The notes beneath the pieces were generated by a model. That model was not told the origin of the DNA, did no database searches, and saw nothing but the letters and a program-made list of their open reading frames with translations. A stretch of DNA of 64,000 bases from Erythrobacter sp. Its GTDB lineage: Bacteria > Pseudomonadota > Alphaproteobacteria > Sphingomonadales > Sphingomonadaceae. The translations under genes were made by a program, and so were the position numbers. This document shows, piece after piece, positions 21,490 to 30,887 of the stretch (within the stretch, counting starts at the first letter, position 1; each line of letters opens with the position of its first letter). The stretch covers positions 1,116,001-1,180,000 of the forward strand of contig NZ_CP050265.1 in assembly GCF_011765465.1 (NCBI RefSeq). The letters are read 5' to 3'.

Positions 21490-21503
21490 TTACATCGATG
21501 TAA
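21490..21503. promoter_or_regulatory. perfect 14-bp palindrome upstream of COQ4 copy 2
   Basis: TTACATCGATGTAA is its own reverse complement and lies 43 bp upstream of the COQ4 copy 2 ATG. A related site precedes COQ4 copy 1. The shape (TTACA-N4-TGTAA) suits a TetR-type dimer. This is a prediction from sequence alone. Confidence 0.5.
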
Positions 21504-21566
21504 ATAGCATCATCCGGTTCCGTTTCAAAACCCTTTCGCCGCGCAAGGCCCACCGCCCGGCTCGGA

Positions 21567-22499
21567 TCAGCCCTTTTCGACCCAATCCGCGCGCGGGATG
21601 CCGAACAGGGCGAGTACCGCCGTAAGGTCGCCCCTGTCGATCCGCCCGTTCGCCGCCGCGCGCGCTTTCGGCTTGGCGCGATAGGCGAAGCCGTAGCTCG
21701 CCGCTTCGATCATCGGGATGTCATTCGCCCCGTCGCCGGTCGCGAGGCTGTGCGCTTCCCCGCCGAGCCCTTCCATCTCCTCGGCCAGCACGCGAGCCTT
21801 CACGCCGGCATCGGTAAGCGGCCCTTCGAGTTCGCCGGTAAGCTTCCCGCCCTTCACTGCGAGCCGGTTGCCGACCACCCGGTCGAAGCCGAGCCGCGTC
21901 GCGACGGGATCGGCGAAATGGTGGAAGCCGCCAGTGACGAGGACGCTGCGAGCGCCCCTTGCCGCGAGCGTCGCGACGAGCGTGGCAGCGCCCGGCGTAG
22001 GTCGAATTCGCTCCTCGAGACAGCGGTCTATCGCCGTTTCCTCCAATCCTTCGAGCAGAGCGACGCGTTCGCGCAGCGCGGCTTCGAAATCGAGCTCTCC
22101 CTGCATTGCGCGTTCGGTGATCGCGGCGATCTGCGGCTTGATCCCGGCGTAATCGGCGAGTTCGTCGATGCATTCCTGCCCGATCATGGTGGAATCCATG
22201 TCCGATACGAACAGGTGCGGCACGATGATCTCGCCGCCCGTGGCCCCCGTCCCCACCAAGGCGTCGCACGGGCCGAAATGCGCGTCGATCCCCTCGAGGA
22301 CGGCGGCGGGCTCGGCATCGGCGAAGGACAGTTGCAGCACGCCGTCGCAATGCTGCAGCATCACCGCCGCCGCGACCGGCATCCCCTTCTCCGCGAAGGA
22401 TGCCAGCGCCGCGTCGAGCCGCGCCTCGAGCGCGGGCGCCGGGCCCGCTTCTTCGGTTCCCTGCGACGTCTGGTCTGCTATCAGCCGGGCTATGAGCAC
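21567..22499 (-). CDS. serB: phosphoserine phosphatase
   Basis: HAD-superfamily enzyme hydrolysing phosphoserine to serine, 310 residues. The nucleophile motif DMDST is at 100-104, motif II is seen in SVLVTGGFHHFADPVA, and motif IV in SLATGDGANDIPMI. The N-terminal 90 residues are a regulatory ACT-like region as in other long SerB proteins. I chose the GTG at 22499 because CAGGAG stands eight bases upstream and the sequence VLIARLIAD then opens the protein. Longer frames with ATG starts would lie deep inside the divergent miaA. Confidence 0.93.
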   Translation of the reverse strand: MLIARLIADQTSQGTEEAGPAPALEARLDAALASFAEKGMPVAAAVMLQHCDGVLQLSFADAEPAAVLEGIDAHFGPCDALVGTGATGGEIIVPHLFVSDMDSTMIGQECIDELADYAGIKPQIAAITERAMQGELDFEAALRERVALLEGLEETAIDRCLEERIRPTPGAATLVATLAARGARSVLVTGGFHHFADPVATRLGFDRVVGNRLAVKGGKLTGELEGPLTDAGVKARVLAEEMEGLGGEAHSLATGDGANDIPMIEAASYGFAYRAKPKARAAANGRIDRGDLTAVLALFGIPRADWVEKG

Positions 22500-22533
22500 C
22501 AGGCAATCTCCTGAAAAATCCTTTGAGGGCGAC

Positions 22534-23466
22534 GTGGCCACGCGCCCGCTCGCGCTCATCGCAGGGCCGACCGCGAGCGGCAAGAGCGCTCTTGCCCTGC
22601 GCCTCGCCGACAGGTGGAAGGGCGAGGCCCGCATCATCAACGCCGATTCGATGCAGGTCTATCGCGACATCCCGATCCTTTCCGCCGCGCCGGGCGAGGA
22701 GGAGCGCTCTCGCGCGCCGCACCTGCTCTACGGCGAATGGGACGGAGCCGAAGCCTGCTCGGCTGCCGCATGGGCGCAGGCGGCGAAGGAAGTCATCGAA
22801 ACGGCGCACGCGGACGGTGCGCTCCCCATCCTCGTCGGGGGGACGGGGATGTATATCAAGGTCTTGCTCGAAGGGATCGCCCCCATCCCCGCGATCGACC
22901 CCGAGATCCGCGCCGTGGTCCGGGCACTTCCCGTCGAAAGCGCCTATGCGGCGCTGATGATGGAGGATCCGGAGCGCGCGATCGAACTTGCCCCCACCGA
23001 CAGCCAGCGCATCGCCCGCGCGCTCGAGGTCAAGCGTTCGACCGGCGTGACGCTGGCCGACTGGCAGCGGGCGAAGACGGGCGGGATCGGGGAGGAAATG
23101 GACCTTCACGCAGCCGTCTTAATGCCCGAACGCGAAGGGCTCTATGCCCGCTGCGATGCGCGCTTCGAGGCGATGCTGGAGGCCGGGGCGGTTGGCGAAG
23201 TCGAAGCCCTGCTCGAGCGCGGGCTCGACCCTTCCCTTCCCGTGATGCGCGCGATTGGCGTGCCGGAAATCGCCGCCTACCTTGCGGGCGAAACGAGCCG
23301 CGAGGCCATGATTGCCGAGGGCCAGCAATCGACCCGCAACTACGCCAAGCGGCAATACACATGGCTGCGCCACCAGTCGGGCACAGGCTGGCAGACCATT
23401 CCCGAAAGCGGTGAATCCGAAAATATCTCTACGGTGAATATTTTCGCATCATTATTACGTGATTAA
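22534..23466 (+). CDS. miaA: tRNA dimethylallyltransferase
   Basis: Adds the isopentenyl group to A37 of tRNAs reading UNN codons. The P-loop GPTASGKS is at 11-18, followed by NADSMQVYRD, the substrate-binding motif, and QSTRNYAKRQYTWLR near the C-terminus. I favour the GTG at 22534 (GAGGG four bases upstream; 310 residues). The ATG at 22492 is the alternative, but it lacks a ribosome site and would overlap the divergent serB start by 8 bp. The last 20 codons are unusually AT-rich, perhaps because they carry upstream promoter elements for the ilv leader. Confidence 0.93.
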   Translation: MATRPLALIAGPTASGKSALALRLADRWKGEARIINADSMQVYRDIPILSAAPGEEERSRAPHLLYGEWDGAEACSAAAWAQAAKEVIETAHADGALPILVGGTGMYIKVLLEGIAPIPAIDPEIRAVVRALPVESAYAALMMEDPERAIELAPTDSQRIARALEVKRSTGVTLADWQRAKTGGIGEEMDLHAAVLMPEREGLYARCDARFEAMLEAGAVGEVEALLERGLDPSLPVMRAIGVPEIAAYLAGETSREAMIAEGQQSTRNYAKRQYTWLRHQSGTGWQTIPESGESENISTVNIFASLLRD

Positions 23467-23469
23467 GGG

Positions 23470-23498
23470 TTGACGCATTAGATTCTGCCGCCTACCTC
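23470..23498 (+). promoter_or_regulatory. possible promoter of the ilv leader transcript
   Basis: TTGACG, then 17 bases, then TACCTC, just after the miaA stop codon and about 100 bp before the leader peptide. The -35 is good and the -10 weak. The AT-rich end of miaA directly upstream would suit an UP-type element. Confidence 0.35.
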
Positions 23499-23599
23499 GG
23501 CCTCGCAAGCCCGGCGGAAGCGGGGCCATTGTTTCGGTTTCGTCATGCAAGGCACCTATGGCCGCACAGTGACGACAGGTTGATTGAAAGGTTCCCGTG

Positions 23600-23635
23600 A
23601 TGCTCGTCCTTCTTATCGTAGATGGTGCTGGCTGA
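23600..23635 (+). CDS. ilv leader peptide (MLVLLIVDGAG)
   Basis: An 11-codon ORF with a GAAAGG ribosome site eight bases upstream. Its sequence is MLVLLIVDGAG: six consecutive branched-chain residues (Leu-Val-Leu-Leu-Ile-Val) right after the start. It lies 85 bp before ilvB and is followed by a long hairpin at 23667-23695. This is the expected layout of a transcription attenuator, in which starvation for Leu, Val or Ile stalls the ribosome in the leader and prevents the terminator forming. Too short for automatic gene callers. Sequence and position are observed; the mechanism is inferred. Confidence 0.75.
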   Translation: MLVLLIVDGAG

Positions 23636-23666
23636 TTGGGGATTTCTTCCGCGTGATTTTCCCGAT

Positions 23667-23695
23667 CGGCCCGATGCGACCCACGCTTCGGGCCG
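23667..23695 (+). terminator. putative attenuator hairpin of the ilv leader
   Basis: CGGCCCGA pairs with TCGGGCCG over 8 bp; after a T-T mismatch three more pairs (GCG/CGC) close on an ACCCA loop. The hairpin is followed by GTTTCGT, a short U-rich stretch, and lies between the leader peptide and the ilvB ribosome site. Confidence 0.65.
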
Positions 23696-23719
23696 GTTTC
23701 GTATGAGGAGTTTGGTGAA

Positions 23720-25471
23720 GTGGCGCAGCGTTCGGGAGCCGCCCTGTTGATGGATTGCCTTGGCGAGCAGGGAGTCGAATTCGTCTTTGGCTATCCCGGC
23801 GGTGCGGTGCTTCCCATATACGACGAATTGTTCGGGCATCCCTCCATCCGTCACATCCTCGTCCGCCACGAAGCGGGCGCGGCGCACGCGGCCGAAGGCT
23901 ATGCCCGCGCGACCGGGAAGCCGGGCGTCGTGCTCGTCACCAGCGGGCCCGGTGCGACCAATGCCGTGACGGGCATCGCGGATGCCTTCATGGATTCGAT
24001 CCCGATGGTCGTCATCACCGGGCAGGTTCCCACGGGCCTTATCGGCACCGACGCCTTCCAGGAGGCGGACACGGTCGGCATCACCCGCCACTGCACCAAG
24101 CACAATTACCTCGTGAAGGATCCCGCCGACCTCGCCGCGACGGTCGAGGAAGCCTTCCGAATCGCCACCACCGGACGCCCCGGCCCGGTCGTGATCGATA
24201 TTCCCAAGGACGTGCAGATCGCGGTCCCCGGAATGTCGCGCCGCGCCGCCCCCGCCCCGCACCGCTACCAGCCCCAGATGGTCGCGCCCGCCGAGCAAGT
24301 CGCCGAAGCGATCGAGATGATCGAAAACGCCGAGCGACCGATCCTCTACACCGGCGGCGGCGTGATCAATTCCGGGCCCGAGGCGAGCCGCCTGCTGCGC
24401 GCTTTCCAGGACCTGACCGGCGCGCCCGTCACCTCGACCCTCATGGGCCTCGGTGCCTTCCCCCACGACCATCCCGACTGGCTCGGTATGCTCGGGATGC
24501 ATGGCACTTACGAAGCGAACATGGCGATGAACCAGTGCGACGTTATGGTCTGCATCGGCGCGCGCTTCGACGACCGGGTGACGGGGCGGCTCGATGCCTT
24601 CAGCCCGAATTCGAAGAAGATCCACATCGACATCGACCGTTCGTCGATCAACAAAAACGTGCCGGTCGAACTGGGCATCGTCGCCGATTGCGCCACCGCA
24701 CTCGGCCAGCTGGTCGAGGCATGGGGCACCCGCAAGGGACAGGATCTGGGCGAGTGGAAGGCCCGCATCGCCGGTTGGCGCGCGCGCGAATGCCTCGCCT
24801 ATCCGGAGACCTCCAAAAAGGACCCGGCCGCGATCATGCCGCAGAAGGCGGTCGAGCGGCTGTTCGCGCTGACGAAGGACCGCTCGCCGATCATCACCAC
24901 CGAGGTCGGCCAGCACCAGATGTGGGCGGCGCAATATTTCGGTTTCGCCGAGCCGAACAAGTGGCTCACCAGCGGTGGGCTCGGCACGATGGGCTACGGC
25001 CTTCCCGCCGCGATCGGCGCGCAATTGGGCAACCCGGACGCGCTGGTGATCGACATCGCCGGCGAGGCGAGCATCCAGATGAACATCCAGGAACTCGGCA
25101 CGGCCTCGCAATACCGCCTGCCGGTCAAGGTCTTCATCCTCAACAACGAATACATGGGCATGGTCCGCCAGTGGCAGGAGCTGACCTATGAAAGCCGCTA
25201 TTCGAATTCCTACTCGGACAGCCTGCCCGATTTCGTTCGCCTTGCCGAAGCCTACGGCTGGAAGGGCATCCGCATCACCGAGCGCGGCGAGCTCGACGCG
25301 GGGATCGAGGCCATGCTCACCCATGACGGCCCGGTGATCGTCGATTGCTGCGTCGCCAAGGACGCGAACTGCCTGCCGATGATCCCGTCGGGTGCGGCGC
25401 ACACCGATATGCTGCTCTACGGGGACCAAGTGCTCGGCACGATGGACGACGAAGCGAAGGCGCTGGTGTGA
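23720..25471 (+). CDS. ilvB: acetolactate synthase large (catalytic) subunit
   Basis: TPP-dependent enzyme of 583 residues making acetolactate or acetohydroxybutyrate, the first common step to Val, Leu and Ile. Glu51 in [17 protein letters not shown] is the TPP-activating glutamate. The C-terminal TPP/Mg motif reads [17 protein letters not shown] ... [13 protein letters not shown], with GEA where most family members have GDG or GDA. The start is a GTG (23720) with GAGGAG about ten bases upstream. It is preceded by a branched-chain leader peptide and hairpin and followed by ilvN and ilvC. Confidence 0.96.
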   Translation: MAQRSGAALLMDCLGEQGVEFVFGYPGGAVLPIYDELFGHPSIRHILVRHEAGAAHAAEGYARATGKPGVVLVTSGPGATNAVTGIADAFMDSIPMVVITGQVPTGLIGTDAFQEADTVGITRHCTKHNYLVKDPADLAATVEEAFRIATTGRPGPVVIDIPKDVQIAVPGMSRRAAPAPHRYQPQMVAPAEQVAEAIEMIENAERPILYTGGGVINSGPEASRLLRAFQDLTGAPVTSTLMGLGAFPHDHPDWLGMLGMHGTYEANMAMNQCDVMVCIGARFDDRVTGRLDAFSPNSKKIHIDIDRSSINKNVPVELGIVADCATALGQLVEAWGTRKGQDLGEWKARIAGWRARECLAYPETSKKDPAAIMPQKAVERLFALTKDRSPIITTEVGQHQMWAAQYFGFAEPNKWLTSGGLGTMGYGLPAAIGAQLGNPDALVIDIAGEASIQMNIQELGTASQYRLPVKVFILNNEYMGMVRQWQELTYESRYSNSYSDSLPDFVRLAEAYGWKGIRITERGELDAGIEAMLTHDGPVIVDCCVAKDANCLPMIPSGAAHTDMLLYGDQVLGTMDDEAKALV

Positions 25472-25476
25472 GCCCC

Positions 25477-25992
25477 ATGAAGATCGCCGAAGCGCCTTCC
25501 GAGCGCCACGTCCTCACCGTCATGGTCGACAACGAGCCGGGCATCCTCGCCAAGATCACCGGCCTGTTCACCGCGCGCGGCTACAATATCGACAGCCTGA
25601 CCGTGGCCGACATCACCGAGGACCACGCGATCAGCCGCATCACCATCGTCACCAACGGGCCGCCGGCGGTGATCGACCAGATCGAGGCGCAGCTCGAGAG
25701 GCTGGTGCCGGTCCACAAAGTCACCGACCTGACCACCGCCGGACCTCACGTCGAACGCGAACTGGCGCTCATAAAGGTGGCGGGCACGGGCGAAAAACGG
25801 GTCGAGGCCCTGCGCATCGCGGAGCTTTTCCGGGCCAAGGTGGTCGACACGACCACGCACAGCTTCGTTTTCGAGCTCACCGGTAGCCCCGACAAGATCG
25901 ACAGTTTCATCGTGCTGATGCGCGAACTCGGCCTCGTCTCCGTGGGCCGGTCGGGCGTCGTCGGGATGCTGCGCGGCGCCGGGGGGGCGTGA
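25477..25992 (+). CDS. ilvN: acetolactate synthase small (regulatory) subunit
   Basis: A 171-residue subunit that binds valine through an N-terminal ACT domain (RHVLTVMVDNEPGILAKITGLFTARGYNIDSL) and stimulates IlvB. The C-terminal domain includes RELALIKV and the FVFELTGSPDKIDSFI block. The ATG at 25477 is given here. An in-frame GTG at 25468 overlaps the ilvB stop (GTGTGA), has AAGG seven bases upstream, and may be the true, coupled start, giving 174 residues. The last residues (GAGGA) are a Gly/Ala tail. Confidence 0.95.
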   Translation: MKIAEAPSERHVLTVMVDNEPGILAKITGLFTARGYNIDSLTVADITEDHAISRITIVTNGPPAVIDQIEAQLERLVPVHKVTDLTTAGPHVERELALIKVAGTGEKRVEALRIAELFRAKVVDTTTHSFVFELTGSPDKIDSFIVLMRELGLVSVGRSGVVGMLRGAGGA

Positions 25993-26026
25993 AGCACCAC
26001 TTTCAATGAACCGCGCGCGGGCCTAG

Positions 26027-27115
<1,089 letters not shown>

Positions 27116-27145
27116 GTCGACAAGGAAACGAACTGAGGGACGCGA

Positions 27146-27176
27146 GGGAGGCGAGCCGCTGCGCTTGCCTCCCCGC
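27146..27176 (+). terminator. stem-loop after ilvC
   Basis: GGGAGGCGAG pairs with CTTGCCTCCC (one G-T wobble) around an eight-base loop, 30 bp after ilvC. There is no T-tract behind it, so it may stabilise the 3' end or act as a U-less terminator. Confidence 0.5.
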
Positions 27177-27199
27177 CCCGGCCCCGCGACAGGAGGCCC

Positions 27200-28348
27200 A
27201 TGCGCCTTTCCGATTGCCACCGCATCGACGATTTCCGCAAGCTGGCGAAGCGCCGCCTGCCCTTCCCCGTGTTCGACTATATCGACGGGGCGGCGGACGA
27301 CGAGCTGACCAAGGCGCGCAACACCGCCGCTTACGATGAATGCGACCTCGTGCCGGACGTGCTCGCAGGGGTCGCCGAAATCGACACGAGCTGCACCATT
27401 CTCGGGCGCAGATCGGCGCTTCCGCTGATGCTCTCACCCACCGCGGTCCAGCGCGCATTCCACTGGCAGGGCGAGACGGCGGTGGCGAAGGCGGCGGAGA
27501 AATTCGGCCTCTGGTTCGGCATATCGAGCCTCGCGACGCGCAGCATCGAGGAAATCGCCGCGCTCACCTCCGGCCCCAAGCTGTTCCAGCTCTACGTCCA
27601 CAAGGACAAGTCGCTCAACACCCACATGATCGAGCGCTGCCAGGCGGCGGGCTTCGACGCGCTCGCGCTGACGGTCGACACGATCGTTTCGGGCAAGCGC
27701 GAACGGTGCCTCCATTCGGGCTTCACCACCCCGCCCCGCTTCACGCCGGCGAGCGTCATTTCCTATGCCACGAAGCCGAAATGGACGCTCGACTACCTCC
27801 TGCGCGAGAAATTTCGCCTGCCGAATCTCGACACCCACGTCGCCGAGGGGTCGAGCAAGGCACTGAGCATCGCGGATTACTTTAACACCATGCTCGACAC
27901 CTCGATGGACTGGTCGACTGCGGCAGCTATCCGCGAGCAATGGGGCGGGACTTTCGTGCTGAAAGGCGTGATGAGCGCCGCCGACGCGCGCCGGGCGGTC
28001 GAAATCGGGGCGGATGCGATAATGCTCTCGAACCACGGCGGACGGCAGTTGGACGGCAGCCGCGCGCCGTTCGACCAGCTGCCTGAAATCGTAGAGGCGG
28101 TCGGCGGCGAGATCGAGATCATCTGCGACGGCGGCATCCGGCGCGGCACGCACGCTCTGAAAGCCCTGTGCGCGGGCGCGAACGCGGCTTCGGGCGGTCG
28201 GCTCTATCTCTACGCGCTGGCGGCGGCGGGACAGGACGGGGTCGAACGCGCGCTTGCGATCCTGAAGGACGAGATCGAGCGCGGGATGCGCCTGATGGGC
28301 GTGACCAGCGTGAACCAGCTCACCCGCGAGCGCCTGCGCTGGCGATGA
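27200..28348 (+). CDS. FMN-dependent alpha-hydroxy-acid oxidase/dehydrogenase (LldD-like)
   Basis: A 382-residue TIM-barrel flavoenzyme of the L-lactate dehydrogenase/glycolate oxidase family. The catalytic His lies in SNHGGRQLDG, the FMN-phosphate region in CDGGIRRGTHALKAL, and the N-terminal PFPVFDYIDGAADDE is typical. It probably oxidises L-lactate or a related 2-hydroxy acid and passes electrons to the quinone pool. One oddity: after TVDTIVSGKRER a Cys stands where most relatives have Asp. AGGAGG five bases before the ATG fixes the start. Confidence 0.88.
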   Translation: MRLSDCHRIDDFRKLAKRRLPFPVFDYIDGAADDELTKARNTAAYDECDLVPDVLAGVAEIDTSCTILGRRSALPLMLSPTAVQRAFHWQGETAVAKAAEKFGLWFGISSLATRSIEEIAALTSGPKLFQLYVHKDKSLNTHMIERCQAAGFDALALTVDTIVSGKRERCLHSGFTTPPRFTPASVISYATKPKWTLDYLLREKFRLPNLDTHVAEGSSKALSIADYFNTMLDTSMDWSTAAAIREQWGGTFVLKGVMSAADARRAVEIGADAIMLSNHGGRQLDGSRAPFDQLPEIVEAVGGEIEIICDGGIRRGTHALKALCAGANAASGGRLYLYALAAAGQDGVERALAILKDEIERGMRLMGVTSVNQLTRERLRWR

Positions 28349-28435
28349 AGAGCGCCAAACCCGCCTCGTGGCACAGGAACGGGCCGAAAGGTCGCGAGGC
28401 CACGCGGCCGGCCCGCAGGCCCGTAGGGCCAAGGG

Positions 28436-28456
28436 CATCGCATCGCGGATGCGATG
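28436..28456. repeat. perfect 9-bp inverted repeat
   Basis: CATCGCATC and GATGCGATG separated by GCG, about 90 bp after the alpha-hydroxy-acid oxidase gene and 78 bp before the next start codon. It could be a terminator stem without a T-tract or a protein-binding palindrome. Confidence 0.5.
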
Positions 28457-28533
28457 GCGGAAACGAGAATGTCATGAAACCGCAACTTGGCGGGCGTCAT
28501 GGCGCTTCGCGAACTGAGTCAGGATCACGCCCG

Positions 28534-28977
28534 ATGACCAAGCCCTTCGCCTGCGCGCTGATTGCCCCGCTCGCCTTCGCGCTTGCCGCCTGCGGTTCGC
28601 AAACGCCCGCCGAAAGCGGGAACGATGCCGACACTTTCGCCGAGCGAATCAAGGGCGCCACCCCTGCCCCGGCCCCCAATGCGACCGAACCCCCGCGCGT
28701 CGCCGCCCCGCTACCCGGCGCAGCGCCCGGCCCCTACGCCCCCGGCACCGCGACCGATCCCGAAGCGAAAACCTGCAACGCGCCCGCAATGGGCCCTTAC
28801 ATCGGCAAGGTCGCGGACGATGCGACACGAGCGGAAATCATGCAGGTGATCGGCGGCGCCAACGAGGTGCGCTTCATCCAAGCCGGCTCGCCCTATATCA
28901 AGCCCGACCCGACCAATCCGCGGCTCAACCTGATGCTCGACGCGCAGAACATCATCCGCGACGCGCGCTGCGGCTGA
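28534..28977 (+). CDS. lipoprotein with peptidase-inhibitor I78-like domain
   Basis: A 147-residue protein beginning with a lipoprotein signal (MTKPFACALIAPLAFALAAC), lipobox LAAC with Cys20 as the lipidated residue. A Pro/Ala-rich linker follows to about residue 80. The C-terminal domain starts CNAPAMGPYIGK and ends PRLNLMLDAQNIIRDARCG, which resembles the inhibitor I78 family (small elastase/subtilisin inhibitors ending in RCG). A role as a membrane-anchored periplasmic protease inhibitor is inferred. I chose the ATG at 28534 because the signal peptide begins there. Confidence 0.8.
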   Translation: MTKPFACALIAPLAFALAACGSQTPAESGNDADTFAERIKGATPAPAPNATEPPRVAAPLPGAAPGPYAPGTATDPEAKTCNAPAMGPYIGKVADDATRAEIMQVIGGANEVRFIQAGSPYIKPDPTNPRLNLMLDAQNIIRDARCG

Positions 28978-29070
28978 GGCGCGCAATATTGCCGCCGCAC
29001 GGGCCTTGAGCGCAAGATAAGTGCCCTTCCCCCTTGCATGGGCGCGCGCAATCGGCATAAGGCGCTTCGC

Positions 29071-29121
29071 ATGAACCGGACCGGCCTCTCGCTTCTACGA
29101 CTTATGCGCCCTTGGGCGTGA
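29071..29121 (+). CDS. leuA leader peptide (MNRTGLSLLRLMRPWA)
   Basis: A 16-codon ORF encoding MNRTGLSLLRLMRPWA, with four leucines within residues 6-11 and an AAGG ribosome site eight bases before the ATG. It ends 86 bp upstream of leuA, and its last codons form the 5' arm of a long hairpin (29109-29161). This is the typical layout of a leucine-sensing attenuator. The peptide is too short for normal gene callers. The ORF is observed; the regulatory role is inferred. Confidence 0.75.
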   Translation: MNRTGLSLLRLMRPWA

Positions 29122-29161
29122 GGGTCCGCGCGTGAAGAAGGCGCGGCCTCGCTCCCAAGGG
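29109..29161 (+). promoter_or_regulatory. putative leu attenuator stem-loop
   Basis: CCCTTGGG (29109-29116, inside the leader ORF) pairs exactly with CCCAAGGG (29154-29161). Nested inside are GAGG/CCTC and CCGCGC/GCGCGG, giving about 18 base pairs in one interrupted hairpin. A ribosome stalled at, or released from, the leader would change whether the 5' arm is free. No U-tract follows, so control may be by rho or by translation of leuA. Confidence 0.55.
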
Positions 29162-29207
29162 TGACGCTGCCGCACTTCCTCCCGACATTCAGAAGCGATT
29201 TTCCTCC

Positions 29208-30887
29208 ATGCTCAAGGACCCTTCCGCCAAGTATCGCCCGTTCGGGCAGATCGACCTGCCCAACCGCCAGTGGCCAAGCCGCCTGATAGAGCGCGCGCCG
29301 CGCTGGCTTTCGACCGACCTCAGAGACGGCAACCAGTCGATCATCGACCCGATGGACGCAGTGAAGAAGCGCCGCTTCTTCGACCTGCTCGTCGAAATCG
29401 GGGTGAAGGAGATCGAAGTCGGCTTTCCGAGCGCCGGGGCAACCGAGTTCGATTTCATCTCCGGGCTCGTGCGCTCGGGCGATATCCCCGACGACGTGAC
29501 CGTGCAGGTCCTCACGCAAAGCCGCGAAGACCTCATCCGCACCAGCTTCGACAGCCTCGAAGGCGCGCGTGCGGCGATCGTCCATCTCTACAACGCGGTC
29601 AGCCCCGCCTGGCGAGACATCGTCTTCCGCATGAGCAAGGACGAGGTGAAGGCCATCGCCGTTGCCGGCGCGAAAATCATGCGCGACGAGGCGGCAAGGC
29701 GCCCCGGCACCGACTGGCACTTCCAGTATTCGCCGGAGACATTCTCCACCGCCGAACTCGATTTCTCGATCGAGGTTTCAGCCGCGGTAATGGAGGTGCT
29801 CCAGCCCACGGTCGACCACCCCATCATTCTCAACCTGCCCGCCACCGTCGAGGCGGCGACGCCCAATGTCTACGCCGACCAGATCGAGTATTTCTGCCGT
29901 CACCTGCCCAACCGCGAGGCGGCGGTGATCTCGCTCCACACCCACAACGACCGCGGCACGGGCGTCGCCGCGGCCGAGCTGGGCCTGATGGCGGGGGCGG
30001 ACCGGGTCGAAGGCTGCCTGTTTGGAAACGGCGAGCGCACCGGCAATTGCTGCCTCGTCACCATGGCGCTCAATCTCTACACGCAAGGGGTCGATCCGGG
30101 CCTTGATTTCTCCGACATCGACCGGGTCATCGAGACGGTCGAATACTGCAACGACCTGCCCGTCCACCAGCGCCACCCCTATGGCGGCGAACTTGTCTTC
30201 ACGGCCTTTTCCGGCAGCCACCAGGACGCGATCAAGAAAGGCTTCGAAGCGCGCGAGACGCAGAACGATCCTCAGTGGCGCGTTCCTTACCTGCCGATCG
30301 ACCCGGCAGACCTCGGGCGCAATTACGAGGCCGTGATCCGGGTCAATTCGCAATCCGGCAAGGGCGGCTTCGCCTGGGTGCTGGAAAAGGACCAGGGGCT
30401 CAAACTGCCCAAGCGGATGCAGGCCGATTTTTCCAAGGAGGTCCAGCGGCTCGCCGACGAGATCGGGCGCGAACTCAATGCCGCCGACATCTGGCAGGCA
30501 TTCCGCCGCCACTACCACGTCCACACGCCCGACAAGCATTTCCAGCTGGTCGACTACGAGGAAAGCCGCGCCTCGGACGGGACGCGAATCTTCGCTGGAA
30601 CCATCGCGGTCGAGGGCGAGGAACGCAGCGTATCGGGACGCGGCAACGGACTTATCTCTTCGGTGATGGGCACGCTTCGCGAAGCCTTCGGCGTCGAACT
30701 CGAGGTGGCAGACTATTCCGAACACGCGCTCGGCACCGGAACGAATGCCAAGGCAGCCGCCTACATCGAATGCAAAGCAGCGGACGGGCGAACGATCTGG
30801 GGCTGCGGCATCGACGAGGACGTCGCCACGGCAAGCGTGCGCGCGGTGCTTTCGGCGGCCAATTCGGCGGTCGAACGCGCTCGCTAG
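29208..30887 (+). CDS. leuA: 2-isopropylmalate synthase (LeuA2 type)
   Basis: First committed step of leucine synthesis, condensing 2-ketoisovalerate with acetyl-CoA. The 559-residue length and the start DPSAKYRPFGQIDLPNRQWP mark the longer LeuA2 form. The catalytic TIM barrel has the metal motif LRDGNQ (Asp40) and LHTHNDRGTG. A C-terminal LeuA regulatory domain (from about 430) binds leucine, including ALGTGTNAKAAAYIE. There is no recognisable Shine-Dalgarno sequence before the ATG (TTTTCCTCC precedes it), which may be relevant to control by the leader. Confidence 0.95.
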   Translation: MLKDPSAKYRPFGQIDLPNRQWPSRLIERAPRWLSTDLRDGNQSIIDPMDAVKKRRFFDLLVEIGVKEIEVGFPSAGATEFDFISGLVRSGDIPDDVTVQVLTQSREDLIRTSFDSLEGARAAIVHLYNAVSPAWRDIVFRMSKDEVKAIAVAGAKIMRDEAARRPGTDWHFQYSPETFSTAELDFSIEVSAAVMEVLQPTVDHPIILNLPATVEAATPNVYADQIEYFCRHLPNREAAVISLHTHNDRGTGVAAAELGLMAGADRVEGCLFGNGERTGNCCLVTMALNLYTQGVDPGLDFSDIDRVIETVEYCNDLPVHQRHPYGGELVFTAFSGSHQDAIKKGFEARETQNDPQWRVPYLPIDPADLGRNYEAVIRVNSQSGKGGFAWVLEKDQGLKLPKRMQADFSKEVQRLADEIGRELNAADIWQAFRRHYHVHTPDKHFQLVDYEESRASDGTRIFAGTIAVEGEERSVSGRGNGLISSVMGTLREAFGVELEVADYSEHALGTGTNAKAAAYIECKAADGRTIWGCGIDEDVATASVRAVLSAANSAVERAR

